Source: an uncultured bacterium (GTDB taxonomy: Bacteria > Bacteroidota > Bacteroidia > Bacteroidales > Marinifilaceae). Taken from it: 64,000 bases of DNA. Of the stretch, positions 1 through 7,890 are shown piece by piece (position 1 is the first letter of the stretch; each line of letters opens with the position of its first letter). Position numbers and translations under genes: made by a program. Where the stretch lies: NCBI GenBank assembly GCA_905216195.1, contig CAJMSX010000012.1:1-64000 (forward strand), read 5' to 3'. A model generated the notes under the pieces. That model searched no databases and was not told the DNA's origin. It was given only the letters and a program-made list of their open reading frames with translations.

Positions 1-629
1 GGCTGGGGCATTGCCTCTTTTATCAACCCGATTATTTCCTCTCGCATCCGCTGGAGATCTTTTTACCGATTGTGAAAACTGCCGGCGGAGGATATGAGTA
101 TATCGGTTACCGGGGGTTGGCCAGTCACGGAGGAGCTGTGGGACTGATTCTGGCTTTGCTTTTGTATTGTCGGCGGACGAAAAGTAATGTATTACAAATC
201 CTCGATCTGATAGCCGTTATTACTCCCTTATCGGCCTGCTTCATTCGCCTCGGCAATTTGGTAAATTCGGAAATTATAGGTAGCCCTACCCGCTTGCCCT
301 GGGCTTTTGTTTTCGAACGGGTCGATTCTATTCCGCGGCATCCCGCCCAATTGTATGAAGCTGTAGCTTATTTATGCATATTCGGTCTCAACCTCTATCT
401 TTGGAAAAAGACTTCTTACCGGAATTACCGGGGATTCTTTTTCGGTTTGACTTTGATCCTGATTTTCGGTTTCCGTTTTTTCGTGGAATTCTGGAAAGAA
501 AAACAGGTGGACTTCGAGTCACATATGATGTGGGATATGGGCCAGTGGCTGAGTATTCCTTTTATTGTGATCGGTGGGGTTTTTATACTTTGGGGAATGA
601 GAGAAAAGAGAATGACTAATGTGAAATGA
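1..629 (+). CDS. lgt: Prolipoprotein diacylglyceryl transferase, 3' part (cut by window edge)
   Basis: Lgt moves a diacylglyceryl group from phosphatidylglycerol to the lipobox cysteine of prolipoproteins in the inner membrane. The reading frame is open from base 3 (Leu-Gly-His...) with no upstream stop, so the start lies outside the window and an internal Met at base 72 is not the true start. Family motifs are visible: the HGG region (ASHGGAVG), the signature-like stretch IRLGNLVNSEIIG, and HPAQLYEA near the last third. Several hydrophobic segments follow. The gene overlaps the next one by 4 bp (ATGA), so the two are co-translated. The many lipoproteins in this window are expected substrates. 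Confidence 0.93.
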   Translation, partial: LGHCLFYQPDYFLSHPLEIFLPIVKTAGGGYEYIGYRGLASHGGAVGLILALLLYCRRTKSNVLQILDLIAVITPLSACFIRLGNLVNSEIIGSPTRLPWAFVFERVDSIPRHPAQLYEAVAYLCIFGLNLYLWKKTSYRNYRGFFFGLTLILIFGFRFFVEFWKEKQVDFESHMMWDMGQWLSIPFIVIGGVFILWGMREKRMTNVK

Positions 630-1819
630 AAATGAAATTTACTTTTATTCTTTTTTTAAGCCTTTTGGTTTCCACCGTGGGAAAAGCGCAGAAAAAATTT
701 ACTTTCAACCAGGGACGGGCGGAAAAAAAAGCATATTACGAAGAAATCGCTTATGAAAATTTCGGTCCGTATCTGATCGTACCGGTGGAAATCGGAGGGA
801 AAATCCGGAAATTTTTATGGGACACCGGTATGCCGGTAAGTCTCACGAAGAAACTGGCGGCGGAACTGGGGCAACAGGCGGTAACCGAAGTGCCGGTAAG
901 AGATGCGAACGGAAAAATCGATACCTTAGGTGCGATGGTGTTGAAAGAATTGAAAATCGGGCATACGGTTTTTCGGGAAATTCCCGCTTTGATGGTAAGC
1001 GATAGCGTGATTTTTTTTGATTGTATGGGGATAGAGGGAGTGATCGGAAGTAATATGTTACGCAAATCCGTGGTTCAGTTTCGGCCGGACGAACGGAAAA
1101 TTATCCTGACCGACGATATAAAAAAAGTAAATCTTCAGGGAAGTAAGCCCTTGGATATGTATTTGGCAGGTATACAAAGCAACCCGTTAATTACCGTTAA
1201 ATTGAAAGATAAGGTGTCGATCCGATTGTTGTTTGATTCCGGCAGCAATCGGTTATTGGAACTGACGGAGGGTAATTACCGGGAAATTCAGGAAAAATGG
1301 CCGGGAATTGTGGATTCGCTTGCCGCAGGCAGGGGTGCAATCGGGATGGGTTTGTTGGGAAGCGGAAAGGATGCGAAGCAATATGCTTTCGAGACTGATC
1401 TGCATTTAGGGAAAACGGTGATTCAGGATTTGAAAGCTTTTACGATGGAGGATAAAATATCCCGTCTCGGCGTCCGGCTGTTGGATTACGGACGGGTCAC
1501 TATGGATTACCGGAAGGTACGTTTTTATTTTACTCCTTTTGCCGGGAAGGAAGTGAAGTCGCAAGTCCGGATATTTCCGATTACACCGCTGCCGGAAAAA
1601 AATCGGGTCGAGGTGGGTATGGTCTGGGGAAACGATTTCCCGGATATAGCTCCCGGAGATACGATTTTGGAGATAAACGGAGTAAATGTGGAGCATATGG
1701 AGCGTTGTGATTTTTTCCGCGAGTGGGTGAAGATGAATGTAGACAGCCGGGAGAAATGTATGCTGCGCATCCGGAATCGGGCCGGAGAAATCCGTCAGCT
1801 AGAGCTGATTCCTTTGTAA
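626..1819 (+). CDS. Secreted retropepsin-like aspartyl protease with C-terminal PDZ domain
   Basis: The 397-residue protein starts with a signal peptide ending near AQ22. Two retropepsin-type active-site motifs are visible: WDTGMP with Asp66 and FDSGSN with Asp204. This is the double-domain layout in which one chain supplies both catalytic aspartates. A PDZ-like domain follows at about residues 315-397, with the motif PGDTILEINGVNV. Such proteins are common in Bacteroidetes as predicted periplasmic proteases, but substrates are generally unknown. The start codon overlaps the lgt stop (ATGA). Family assignment is firm and biological role is unknown. Confidence 0.8.
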   Translation: MKMKFTFILFLSLLVSTVGKAQKKFTFNQGRAEKKAYYEEIAYENFGPYLIVPVEIGGKIRKFLWDTGMPVSLTKKLAAELGQQAVTEVPVRDANGKIDTLGAMVLKELKIGHTVFREIPALMVSDSVIFFDCMGIEGVIGSNMLRKSVVQFRPDERKIILTDDIKKVNLQGSKPLDMYLAGIQSNPLITVKLKDKVSIRLLFDSGSNRLLELTEGNYREIQEKWPGIVDSLAAGRGAIGMGLLGSGKDAKQYAFETDLHLGKTVIQDLKAFTMEDKISRLGVRLLDYGRVTMDYRKVRFYFTPFAGKEVKSQVRIFPITPLPEKNRVEVGMVWGNDFPDIAPGDTILEINGVNVEHMERCDFFREWVKMNVDSREKCMLRIRNRAGEIRQLELIPL

Positions 1820-1919
1820 GCGATTTTTTGTCAGCCCTTGGTGCCTTTGGAAACAGGACCGGTAAGAAATTTCCCGGAAATACTCCTACCGGCAGGTGGG
1901 TTAAATAAAACAGAGAAAG

Positions 1920-2891
1920 ATGAATTTATTCCGTTTAATTCGGGTTCGGTGTATACAAGGGGTACGTTTGATGCGGGAGATCGGTATTTTCCGGATTATT
2001 TTTCTGGGAATGCTTGCGGTTTTCCTACTGCTGGTGGCCTGGGGTGTTTTCAACGATCCGGCGTATCAGTTTGGGGGAATTGTGTGTGTAGTGGTCACCG
2101 TATTTTTTATTCATACCCAACGGAAGGACCGCAAATTTATCCGCCTGTACGGTTTGTATCCGCTTTGGATGTTTTGGGGAGAGTATGTATTGCTTTTATT
2201 GCCGCTGGAGATTCTTTTGCTTTTTACTTCAGCTTGGTATGCTGTCTTTTTGCTTCTTTTTTCGGTATTTCTGATTTCTGCCTGGAAGGTTTCGCCCCGG
2301 CGTATTCCGGTTTTGTCTTTCCCTTCCCGTTGGGTCCCGGCCTACAACTTTGAGTGGAAATCAGGCCTCCGGCGGTATCCCGGAATTTGGATATTTTACT
2401 TTTTCGGACTTTTTCTTTCGTTTCTGCCTTTTCTTTCGTTGATTGCGATTTGGTTGGTCGGCATGATTGTCGCCGGATTTTACGAGGATTGCGAACCTGT
2501 AGAAGTTTTAGTTGCCGAGGAATGCGATGCCGTTCGGTTCCTGGGAAGAAAAATAAGAAGGCAGGGGGGTACCTATTTGCTTTTTATCAGTCCTATAGTT
2601 ATATTGTATGCCTGGTTTAATCCGTCTACCTGGTACCTCACGACGGTTTTTCTCGTAGTGAATCTGTTCTGTTGTATATTTTTTATTGTAAATAAATATG
2701 CGGCTTATCGTCCGGGGCACAGACATTCTCTGGGAATGTTTTTTTCTGTGTTGGTTTTAATCAGTAACCTCGTTTTGCCTCTTTTTATATGGTCGGTCGT
2801 TATGACCCTCCGCAGTTATCGGAAGGCATTACGAAAAATGAATATTTATTTTTATGATTTCGATACGCGGTCTGCAAGTTGCTTACGGTAA
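1920..2891 (+). CDS. ABC exporter membrane subunit (unclassified multi-pass protein)
   Basis: The 323-residue protein has about eight hydrophobic segments, and basic stretches such as THTQRKDRK-like linkers sit between them. Sequence alone does not show a named family. The link to transport comes from its neighbour: its last 38 bases overlap the start of an ABC ATPase gene, a typical permease-ATPase pair. It starts 100 bp after the protease gene. It resembles the small ABC-2-like pairs common in Bacteroidetes, whose cargo is usually unknown. The permease role is inferred from context. Confidence 0.6.
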   Translation: MNLFRLIRVRCIQGVRLMREIGIFRIIFLGMLAVFLLLVAWGVFNDPAYQFGGIVCVVVTVFFIHTQRKDRKFIRLYGLYPLWMFWGEYVLLLLPLEILLLFTSAWYAVFLLLFSVFLISAWKVSPRRIPVLSFPSRWVPAYNFEWKSGLRRYPGIWIFYFFGLFLSFLPFLSLIAIWLVGMIVAGFYEDCEPVEVLVAEECDAVRFLGRKIRRQGGTYLLFISPIVILYAWFNPSTWYLTTVFLVVNLFCCIFFIVNKYAAYRPGHRHSLGMFFSVLVLISNLVLPLFIWSVVMTLRSYRKALRKMNIYFYDFDTRSASCLR

Positions 2892-3552
2892 GGAAACCGT
2901 TCTGAACGATCTGAATCTGGATCTGGAAGAAGGAAAGGTGCACGGATTGGTCGGTCTGAACGGAAGCGGTAAAACCACCTTCCTCAATGTTCTATACGGT
3001 TTAAAGGAGAAACGTGCCGGAGAAGTTTTAGATAAGGGGAGGAAGGTGGGAAAACCGGATATCGCCTATGTGGAAGCAGAAAATTATTTTTTCCCTTATA
3101 TCACCGGAAAAGAATACCTGGACTTGTTCCGGAACGATGCTTTTCCTGCCTCCGTCTGGCAGCAACTTTTCCGGCTTCCTCTGGATAAGCTGGTGGATTC
3201 TTATTCCACCGGTATGAAAAAGAAACTGGCGATTCTGGGAGCTTTGAAAACCAACAAAAAGATTTTTCTGCTGGATGAACCTTTTAACGGTTTAGATATG
3301 GAGAGTGCCCAGGTTCTGAAAATCGTTATCCGTAAGTTAGGAGAGAACGGACACACCCTGGTGGTCACTTCTCATCTGGTGGAAGTTTTGCAGGAAGTCT
3401 GCGATTACGTTCATTATTTGAAGGGAGGACGCGTAGTCCGTAGTTACAGGGCGGAAGAATTCGGGCAAATGAAAACGGATTTATACGGTACTTTTGAACT
3501 TCGGGTCCGAGAACAATTGGACGATCTGGACTGGAAGGGCCTGGAAAAGTAA
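2854..3552 (+). CDS. ABC transporter ATP-binding protein
   Basis: The 232-residue protein is a single nucleotide-binding domain. Walker A is GLNGSGKT (about residues 34-41), the signature is YSTGMKKK, Walker B with the catalytic Glu is FLLDEPFNGLD, and the H-loop is VTSHLVE. The Q-loop position reads VEAENYFFPY rather than a standard glutamine loop. The short C-terminal tail has no extra domain. It overlaps the upstream membrane protein by 38 bp and should energise it in the inner membrane. The signature (STGM rather than LSGGQ) fits ABC-2-type exporters. Substrate is unknown. Confidence 0.9.
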   Translation: MISIRGLQVAYGKETVLNDLNLDLEEGKVHGLVGLNGSGKTTFLNVLYGLKEKRAGEVLDKGRKVGKPDIAYVEAENYFFPYITGKEYLDLFRNDAFPASVWQQLFRLPLDKLVDSYSTGMKKKLAILGALKTNKKIFLLDEPFNGLDMESAQVLKIVIRKLGENGHTLVVTSHLVEVLQEVCDYVHYLKGGRVVRSYRAEEFGQMKTDLYGTFELRVREQLDDLDWKGLEK

Positions 3553-3643
3553 AGAGAACCAGTTTTTAAAATCTCTCGGCCGGGGAATTTGTAACTCTGC
3601 TTTGGGATAGCCGTAATGAAAAGAAAACCAATACATAACGAAG

Positions 3644-4321
3644 ATGAAAACAAACAGAAAATTTCAGTATGTCCGGGTTGCCGGCTGGTGTTTATTATTT
3701 TTGGGTATATCGGTGGTAGCGAAGGCACAGACTTCCACTGTTCCCCAGCGGATTAAAATGCCGCAGTTACCTTATGCGATGGACGCCCTTTCTCCCGTCA
3801 TCAGCGAAGAAACGATGAATTACCATTACGGGAAACATCTGAAAGGATATATCGATCAGGTAAACCGGCTGATTGTAGGTACTCCTTTTGAAAACAGCGA
3901 CCTGGAAACTATGGTGAGATATGCTACCGGCCCGATTTATAATAATGCCGCTCAGGCGTTGAATCATATTATTTATTTCGATACCTTTTCTCCCCGGGCC
4001 AAACAAAAGCCTTCGGGAAAGTTGCTGGAAGCCATCGAAAAAAAATGGGGTACGTTTGAAAATTTCCGGCAACAGTTCTCTGCGGATGCAGCTTCTCTTT
4101 TCGGTTCGGGGTGGGTGTGGCTGGCCAAGGACCAGGCAGGAGAACTTTTTATTTTTTCGGAGAGTAACGGAGGAAACCCTTTATCGAAAGGCTATATTCC
4201 TTTGCTGGGATTCGATGTATGGGAACATGCCTATTATCTGGATTACCGGAATCGCCGGCCGGAACACATCGGAAAATTGTGGACCATAGTAGACTGGGAT
4301 AAGATTGAAAACCGGTATTAG
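3644..4321 (+). CDS. Exported Fe/Mn superoxide dismutase
   Basis: The 225-residue protein matches iron/manganese SOD from the N-terminal QLPYAMDALSP to the C-terminal FDVWEHAYYLDYRNRRP. The four metal-ligand positions are present: His in MNYHYGKH, His in QALNH, and Asp and His in FDVWEH. The glutamine in NNAAQ is the usual iron-type marker. A hydrophobic signal peptide (about residues 1-29, ending AKAQ) precedes the SOD domain. Most bacterial Fe-SODs are cytosolic, so this one is predicted to act in the periplasm or outside the cell. No metal-transport gene is adjacent. It is a single-gene unit by spacing. Confidence 0.9.
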   Translation: MKTNRKFQYVRVAGWCLLFLGISVVAKAQTSTVPQRIKMPQLPYAMDALSPVISEETMNYHYGKHLKGYIDQVNRLIVGTPFENSDLETMVRYATGPIYNNAAQALNHIIYFDTFSPRAKQKPSGKLLEAIEKKWGTFENFRQQFSADAASLFGSGWVWLAKDQAGELFIFSESNGGNPLSKGYIPLLGFDVWEHAYYLDYRNRRPEHIGKLWTIVDWDKIENRY

Positions 4322-4505
4322 AAAAAACAACCTTTGCGGCAGCGGATTTACGGTTAGCAACAAATCCGCTGCCGGTTCATTTATTATACTATCAGCAGTC
4401 GAAATAAAAGGGGGTTAAAAAGATTTTTGCGGTTAAAATAAATGGAAGGAAACGCAAAAATGTATTTATTTTATTTTATTTTTTATAAAGTTATCCATAT
4501 ATTAT

Positions 4506-4537
4506 TTTCAACCCTTTTTAGATTTATTTTATCTTTG
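4506..4537 (+). promoter_or_regulatory. Upstream tandem promoter candidate for the 4.6-kb RNA
   Basis: TTTC at 4506-4509 is followed by 20 bp and TATCTTTG at 4530-4537. This fits the Bacteroidetes primary-sigma pattern with one mismatch in the upstream box. It lies 53 bp before a better match and points the same way. Confidence 0.4.
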
Positions 4538-4559
4538 CTCGACAGCTACCCTGTGAACG

Positions 4560-4590
4560 TTTGTAAAACGCTAAATTTTGTTTATCTTTG
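4560..4590 (+). promoter_or_regulatory. Strong Bacteroidetes-type promoter
   Basis: TTTG at 4560-4563, a 19-bp spacer and TATCTTTG at 4583-4590 match the Bacteroidetes promoter consensus exactly. Transcription would start near 4596. The next protein gene starts 274 bp later, so the promoter serves either a separate RNA or a long structured leader. Confidence 0.7.
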
Positions 4591-4595
4591 TTGCG

Positions 4596-4825
4596 TGAAT
4601 TGGTGTGTACTGATTTACGGATATAGATAATAATAGAAGCGTTTCGGTTATCCTCGCCTTGAAAATCGCCAATTTTTAACATTGAAGGATAAACATCTCA
4701 AACGTTCATGCTTACCGTATATATCGGAAATATATACAGGTTAAGCGTGGGGTAGCTGTTTATTTCAATGTGGGTGTTTGGCGATACCTCGAGGTGAATA
4801 AACGAAGCAGTTCCCACGCTTTCTT
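4596..4825 (+). ncRNA. Candidate structured RNA, about 230 nt
   Basis: This non-coding stretch starts just after an exact promoter and ends in a compact hairpin domain. Outer arms AAGCGTGGGG (4743-4752) and TTCCCACGCTT (4811-4821) pair. Inner arms GTTTATT (4758-4764) and AATAAAC (4797-4803) pair perfectly, and an apical GGTGT/ATACC stem is possible. Upstream, GTATATAT and ATATATAC around 4718-4738 form another hairpin, and ATCCT/AGGAT pair near 4650 and 4686. The sequence after the last stem is T-rich (CTTTCTTTTTGG), as in a terminator. It could be a 6S-like regulatory RNA or a riboswitch-like leader for the gene at 4870. I do not recognise tmRNA, RNase P or SRP RNA signatures. Confidence 0.5.
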
Positions 4826-4869
4826 TTTGGTAATCCACTTTTAGGGAACGGAGTGTTTAGCTTAACACG

Positions 4870-5391
4870 ATGAAAATCTGTTTTTGGTGTGTCTTATTCT
4901 TGTGTGGTTTTTTTATCTCCCATGCCTCCAAGCCTTTAAAGTATAAAACCGGGGTTAAAGTCCGGCTGGAAACGGCAGTCAATACGAACCGAGCGGATAC
5001 GGTCAGAGCCGTGATCAGCGAAGATGTCAGAGATGAAGCGGGGAAGCACATTTTGATCGCAAAGGGTTCCGAGGTTCGTTTGGAAGTTTTTCGAACCAAA
5101 TCACGGGGGCTGGGGAAGCCGGGGATGTTAAGGATATCTCCGTTTTCGGTGAAGGCGACTGACGGACAAGTTATTATGTTGGGAGGCAGGTATAATTGCC
5201 GGGGAAAAAATAGAAAAAACACTGCCGTAGGTTTGGGCGTGGGGACGGGATTGACTTGTTTGCCCGGAGTGGGTTTTTGTTTTTTGATGCTGAAAGGCGG
5301 GAAGGTAGTTGTGCCGGCAGGAACGGAGATCGATTGTTTTTATGTAGATTGTAATTATGCCATTCTGGTAGATGAAAATAATCATGAATAA
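4870..5391 (+). CDS. Small exported protein of unknown function
   Basis: The 173-residue protein has a signal peptide (ending near SHA20). A beta-rich body follows with phrases such as GKHILIAKGSEVRLEV and VVVPAGTEIDCFYV. These resemble the repeated ramp-like segments of beta-barrel assembly or conjugal VirB10-like domains, but the match is too weak to name a family. A Gly-rich hydrophobic stretch (about residues 118-142) may be membrane-associated. It overlaps the next small membrane protein by 20 bp, so they form a pair. It lies just after the candidate structured RNA, which may control it. Confidence 0.6.
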   Translation: MKICFWCVLFLCGFFISHASKPLKYKTGVKVRLETAVNTNRADTVRAVISEDVRDEAGKHILIAKGSEVRLEVFRTKSRGLGKPGMLRISPFSVKATDGQVIMLGGRYNCRGKNRKNTAVGLGVGTGLTCLPGVGFCFLMLKGGKVVVPAGTEIDCFYVDCNYAILVDENNHE

Positions 5392-5695
5392 AAAAATACC
5401 CGGTCTTTTATTTTCGCCCAGGTTTACCTTCTTGTATATCGTACTGACCGGTTGTTGTAGTGTGTTATTGGGAGTCGGAGAGGCGGGAAGTTCCACTCTG
5501 CCTTTTCTGTCGGGTTTAAGGTGCGTTTTGAAAATACTGACCGCCTTGCTTTGGGTGCTTGCTGTGGGAGGAATATTTTACAACATCGCCAATCGCGGGT
5601 GGAAAGAAAATTTATTTTTTATGATTTATCTGTGCGGAATGACTATTCTGTTGCTCTTATTGCTTTTGATTTTTTGGGGCGGTAAAGGGAAATAA
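5372..5695 (+). CDS. Small inner-membrane protein of unknown function
   Basis: The 107-residue protein has three hydrophobic segments (about residues 15-37, 50-70 and 80-102) and few charged residues. No family is recognised. Its start lies inside the preceding gene (20-bp overlap), which implies translational coupling. An internal Met a few codons downstream (MNKKIPG) could be the real start and would remove part of the overlap. Confidence 0.55.
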   Translation: MKIIMNKKIPGLLFSPRFTFLYIVLTGCCSVLLGVGEAGSSTLPFLSGLRCVLKILTALLWVLAVGGIFYNIANRGWKENLFFMIYLCGMTILLLLLLLIFWGGKGK

Positions 5696-5720
5696 AGACG
5701 GTTTTCCCGTTCTATTTTTT

Positions 5721-5798
5721 TATATTTGCCCCGGATTTTCCTAGTCCGGGCAGGTGAAAAACCGTCGATGAGGGTTTTGCCGGGAAGGAGGATCGATA
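5721..5798 (+). promoter_or_regulatory. Possible promoter and leader hairpins before the Dabb gene
   Basis: TATATTTG (5721-5728) matches the downstream Bacteroidetes promoter box, though no good TTTG box lies 19-21 bp upstream. The following leader holds two short hairpins: CCGGA/TCCGG around 5731-5749 and AAAACC/GGTTTT around 5757-5778. This is suggestive only. Confidence 0.3.
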
Positions 5799-5823
5799 AA
5801 CTTACATCTAAAACATCGAGATT

Positions 5824-6126
5824 ATGCTGAAACATGTCGTTATGTGGAAATTAAAAGCAGAAGCTGAGGGAAAAACCAAAGCTGAAAATGCGTGTTGGAT
5901 GAAAAAGCATCTGGAAGCTTTACAGGGAGTCGTTCCCGAATTGAAGTCGGTAGAGGTTGGGGTAAACGTTAAGCCGTCCGATATGGCGTATGATGCCGTA
6001 TTAATTGCTGGTTTTGAAAACGAAGCGGCTTTGGAGGCCTATAAAATACATCCGGAGCATGTCAAAATCAGTGCTTACTGTAAGAAGATTCGGGAAAGCA
6101 GGGTGGTAGTCGATTTCTACGAATAG
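5824..6126 (+). CDS. Dabb-domain (stress-responsive A/B barrel) protein
   Basis: The 100-residue protein matches the Dabb fold: N-terminal MLKHVVMWKLK, a central helix with leucines, the VNVKPSDMAYDAVLIAGF strand region, and the terminal HPEHVKISAYCKKIRESRVVVDFYE. Dabb proteins form small dimeric alpha/beta barrels. Some are stress-induced and some are enzymes, and the role of bacterial stand-alone members is mostly unknown. The gene stands alone and ends just before a strong hairpin shared with the converging dipeptidase gene. Confidence 0.85.
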   Translation: MLKHVVMWKLKAEAEGKTKAENACWMKKHLEALQGVVPELKSVEVGVNVKPSDMAYDAVLIAGFENEAALEAYKIHPEHVKISAYCKKIRESRVVVDFYE

Positions 6127-6154
6127 AAGACAGGATGGTTAAGAGATAAAATGA

Positions 6155-6204
6155 ACAGACCGGCCCGAAAGCCGGTCTGTGTTATGATTCCCGAACGGGG
6201 AATC
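6155..6204. terminator. Two hairpins between converging genes
   Basis: ACAGACCGGC (6155-6164) pairs perfectly with GCCGGTCTGT (6171-6180) around a 6-nt loop. A second hairpin, GATTCCC/GGGAATC, occupies 6186-6204. Neither has a long T tract, but their place between converging genes fits a bidirectional terminator. Confidence 0.65.
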
Positions 6205-6237
6205 AGGGTCCCAAGCAAATGTTCCTTTAAAATCCGT

Positions 6238-7878
6238 TTACCTCATTTTGTTATTGGTATATTTGGTAATGAGTGTATGGCGTAACCCCACATAGGTATC
6301 CATAATGGCATCGGCACATTCCTGCGCATAGGCATTGAGTAGTTCCGTGGCCTTTTTAGGATTTTTTTTCTGCAATTCCCGGAATTGCTTTTCGATTTCA
6401 GCATTCCGTTTAAAGAAGCCGGCTTCCAGGGGAGCGCGTACTGCTTCCAAATCTTTTTTCCCATCCTGCCAGTTCAGATAAAGCAGATTATCCACAAAAT
6501 CGATGGCCCAGCGGGCGGAGTTGTCGGCATATTGTTTCGGATCATAAGTGGAGTATACCGGCGGAATCCGGGTTACTCCGGTGAATACCGGCAGGTAAGG
6601 CGAAGTATAGGCATTATCCTGGAAGACCCAGTAAATGCCTCCGATTTCGCGGGGAAGACCGGCCCGTAACTGGGCTACCATACCGTATTCGCCGTCCGCC
6701 CGGGCAACCGCCCGTCTTCTGTTCGTTTTCATCAGTTTTTGCATTTCTCCGGAGGGGAAAGGCGTCGCTAATTTACTTTTAACCATTTTCCCGTTCCGGT
6801 CGGGGTAATACCAGGCAGCGTCGTTTTCTTTATCGTAGATGGTTCCGGTGAAGGTAGAACGCTGGAAGTCCATAAAATCTTGAACGGAAACCTTTTTATC
6901 CGGTTTGAAGGAAAAAGCGTAAAGGCTGAGCGGTTCCACATACTGAATATACTGATTCAGATTGCTGTAAGGATCCGCTGTCCTTCTCCCGGGCATGGGA
7001 TCGAGGGAAGGAGCAAAGGTATTTACAAACAGCCAGAAACGGTTGGTAGCCCATTCCCGGGGAATGGGTGCATACACGTCTTGCCATACAAAAGGTTTAC
7101 CGCTGGCGGGAGAATACCATCCTTTCTCGATGGCAACTTGCCGGTAGTTGGAAGAAGCTTTAAACCGATCCGGTTGCGATAAATCGATTTCCTGGATGAT
7201 ACTCCAGTTCGGGATAATGGCCACGTGCTCGTCGGGAAGTCGTTGCGCTGCCCAGATGACGCCTGGTTTTCCGCTTTCCGGAGTCCATCCTTTCCCGACG
7301 CTGAAAAGTTCCAGGATCCATACTTTATCCGGATCGGCCAGCGTCAGGCATTCCGATTCCGGGCCGCAAGAAGGAAGAAATCCGTATTTTTCCATCAGGG
7401 AAGTAATGAGTTCCAGCGCTTCGTCGGCATTTTTACACCGTTGAAGGGCAAAGATCATGGCTTGTTCGACGGTCATGATTTGTGCCCCTTCTCCGAGAGA
7501 TACCTGTAATTCCGGACGCTGACTCATGGTACTTTCCCCGATACAGAGTTGGTATTCGTTGATGTGGGAGTAGGCGGATTGAAAGTAGGTATAGGTTTGT
7601 TCTACCTGAGGAATATAACCGAGAATTTCCCCATTATCGTCCAAGGGCAAATCCACGCGTTGTATGCCGTAATATACCGGAGCCTGGGCTCCCCGGGGAA
7701 ATTTCTGTCCCGGAACGACGCGGATCCGGCAATCGGCTCCGGCATCGGTGTGGGAATTCAGTACGCTACCGTCTACCGTAGCCTTTTTTCCTGCTACAAT
7801 GACCGTGCAGGCTTTTGTGAAGGATTGAGAAAAAACAAAAGCCAGTATACTAAGAGTGAGAAGTATTCTTTTTGTCAT
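6238..7878 (-). CDS. Secreted C69-family dipeptidase
   Basis: The 546-residue protein belongs to peptidase family C69 (PepD-like dipeptidases, N-terminal nucleophile hydrolases). After a signal-like segment, Cys24 in KACTVIVAGKKAT is the predicted catalytic nucleophile, exposed by cleavage just before it. Typical family stretches follow: DGSVLNSHTDAG, the Glu/Asp-rich cleft region, and AQRCKNADEALE. Family members cleave unblocked dipeptides. It lies 12 bp downstream of an aminopeptidase P gene on the same strand, so the two probably form a peptide-degrading operon that feeds amino-acid fermentation. The operon role is inferred. Confidence 0.9.
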   Translation of the reverse strand: MTKRILLTLSILAFVFSQSFTKACTVIVAGKKATVDGSVLNSHTDAGADCRIRVVPGQKFPRGAQAPVYYGIQRVDLPLDDNGEILGYIPQVEQTYTYFQSAYSHINEYQLCIGESTMSQRPELQVSLGEGAQIMTVEQAMIFALQRCKNADEALELITSLMEKYGFLPSCGPESECLTLADPDKVWILELFSVGKGWTPESGKPGVIWAAQRLPDEHVAIIPNWSIIQEIDLSQPDRFKASSNYRQVAIEKGWYSPASGKPFVWQDVYAPIPREWATNRFWLFVNTFAPSLDPMPGRRTADPYSNLNQYIQYVEPLSLYAFSFKPDKKVSVQDFMDFQRSTFTGTIYDKENDAAWYYPDRNGKMVKSKLATPFPSGEMQKLMKTNRRRAVARADGEYGMVAQLRAGLPREIGGIYWVFQDNAYTSPYLPVFTGVTRIPPVYSTYDPKQYADNSARWAIDFVDNLLYLNWQDGKKDLEAVRAPLEAGFFKRNAEIEKQFRELQKKNPKKATELLNAYAQECADAIMDTYVGLRHTLITKYTNNKMR

Positions 7879-7890
7879 AGCGGATCGTGT

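Noticed and set aside
4442..4630. Plus-strand 62-codon frame before the structured RNA
   Set aside because: It spans the promoter boxes at 4506-4590 and is AT-driven.
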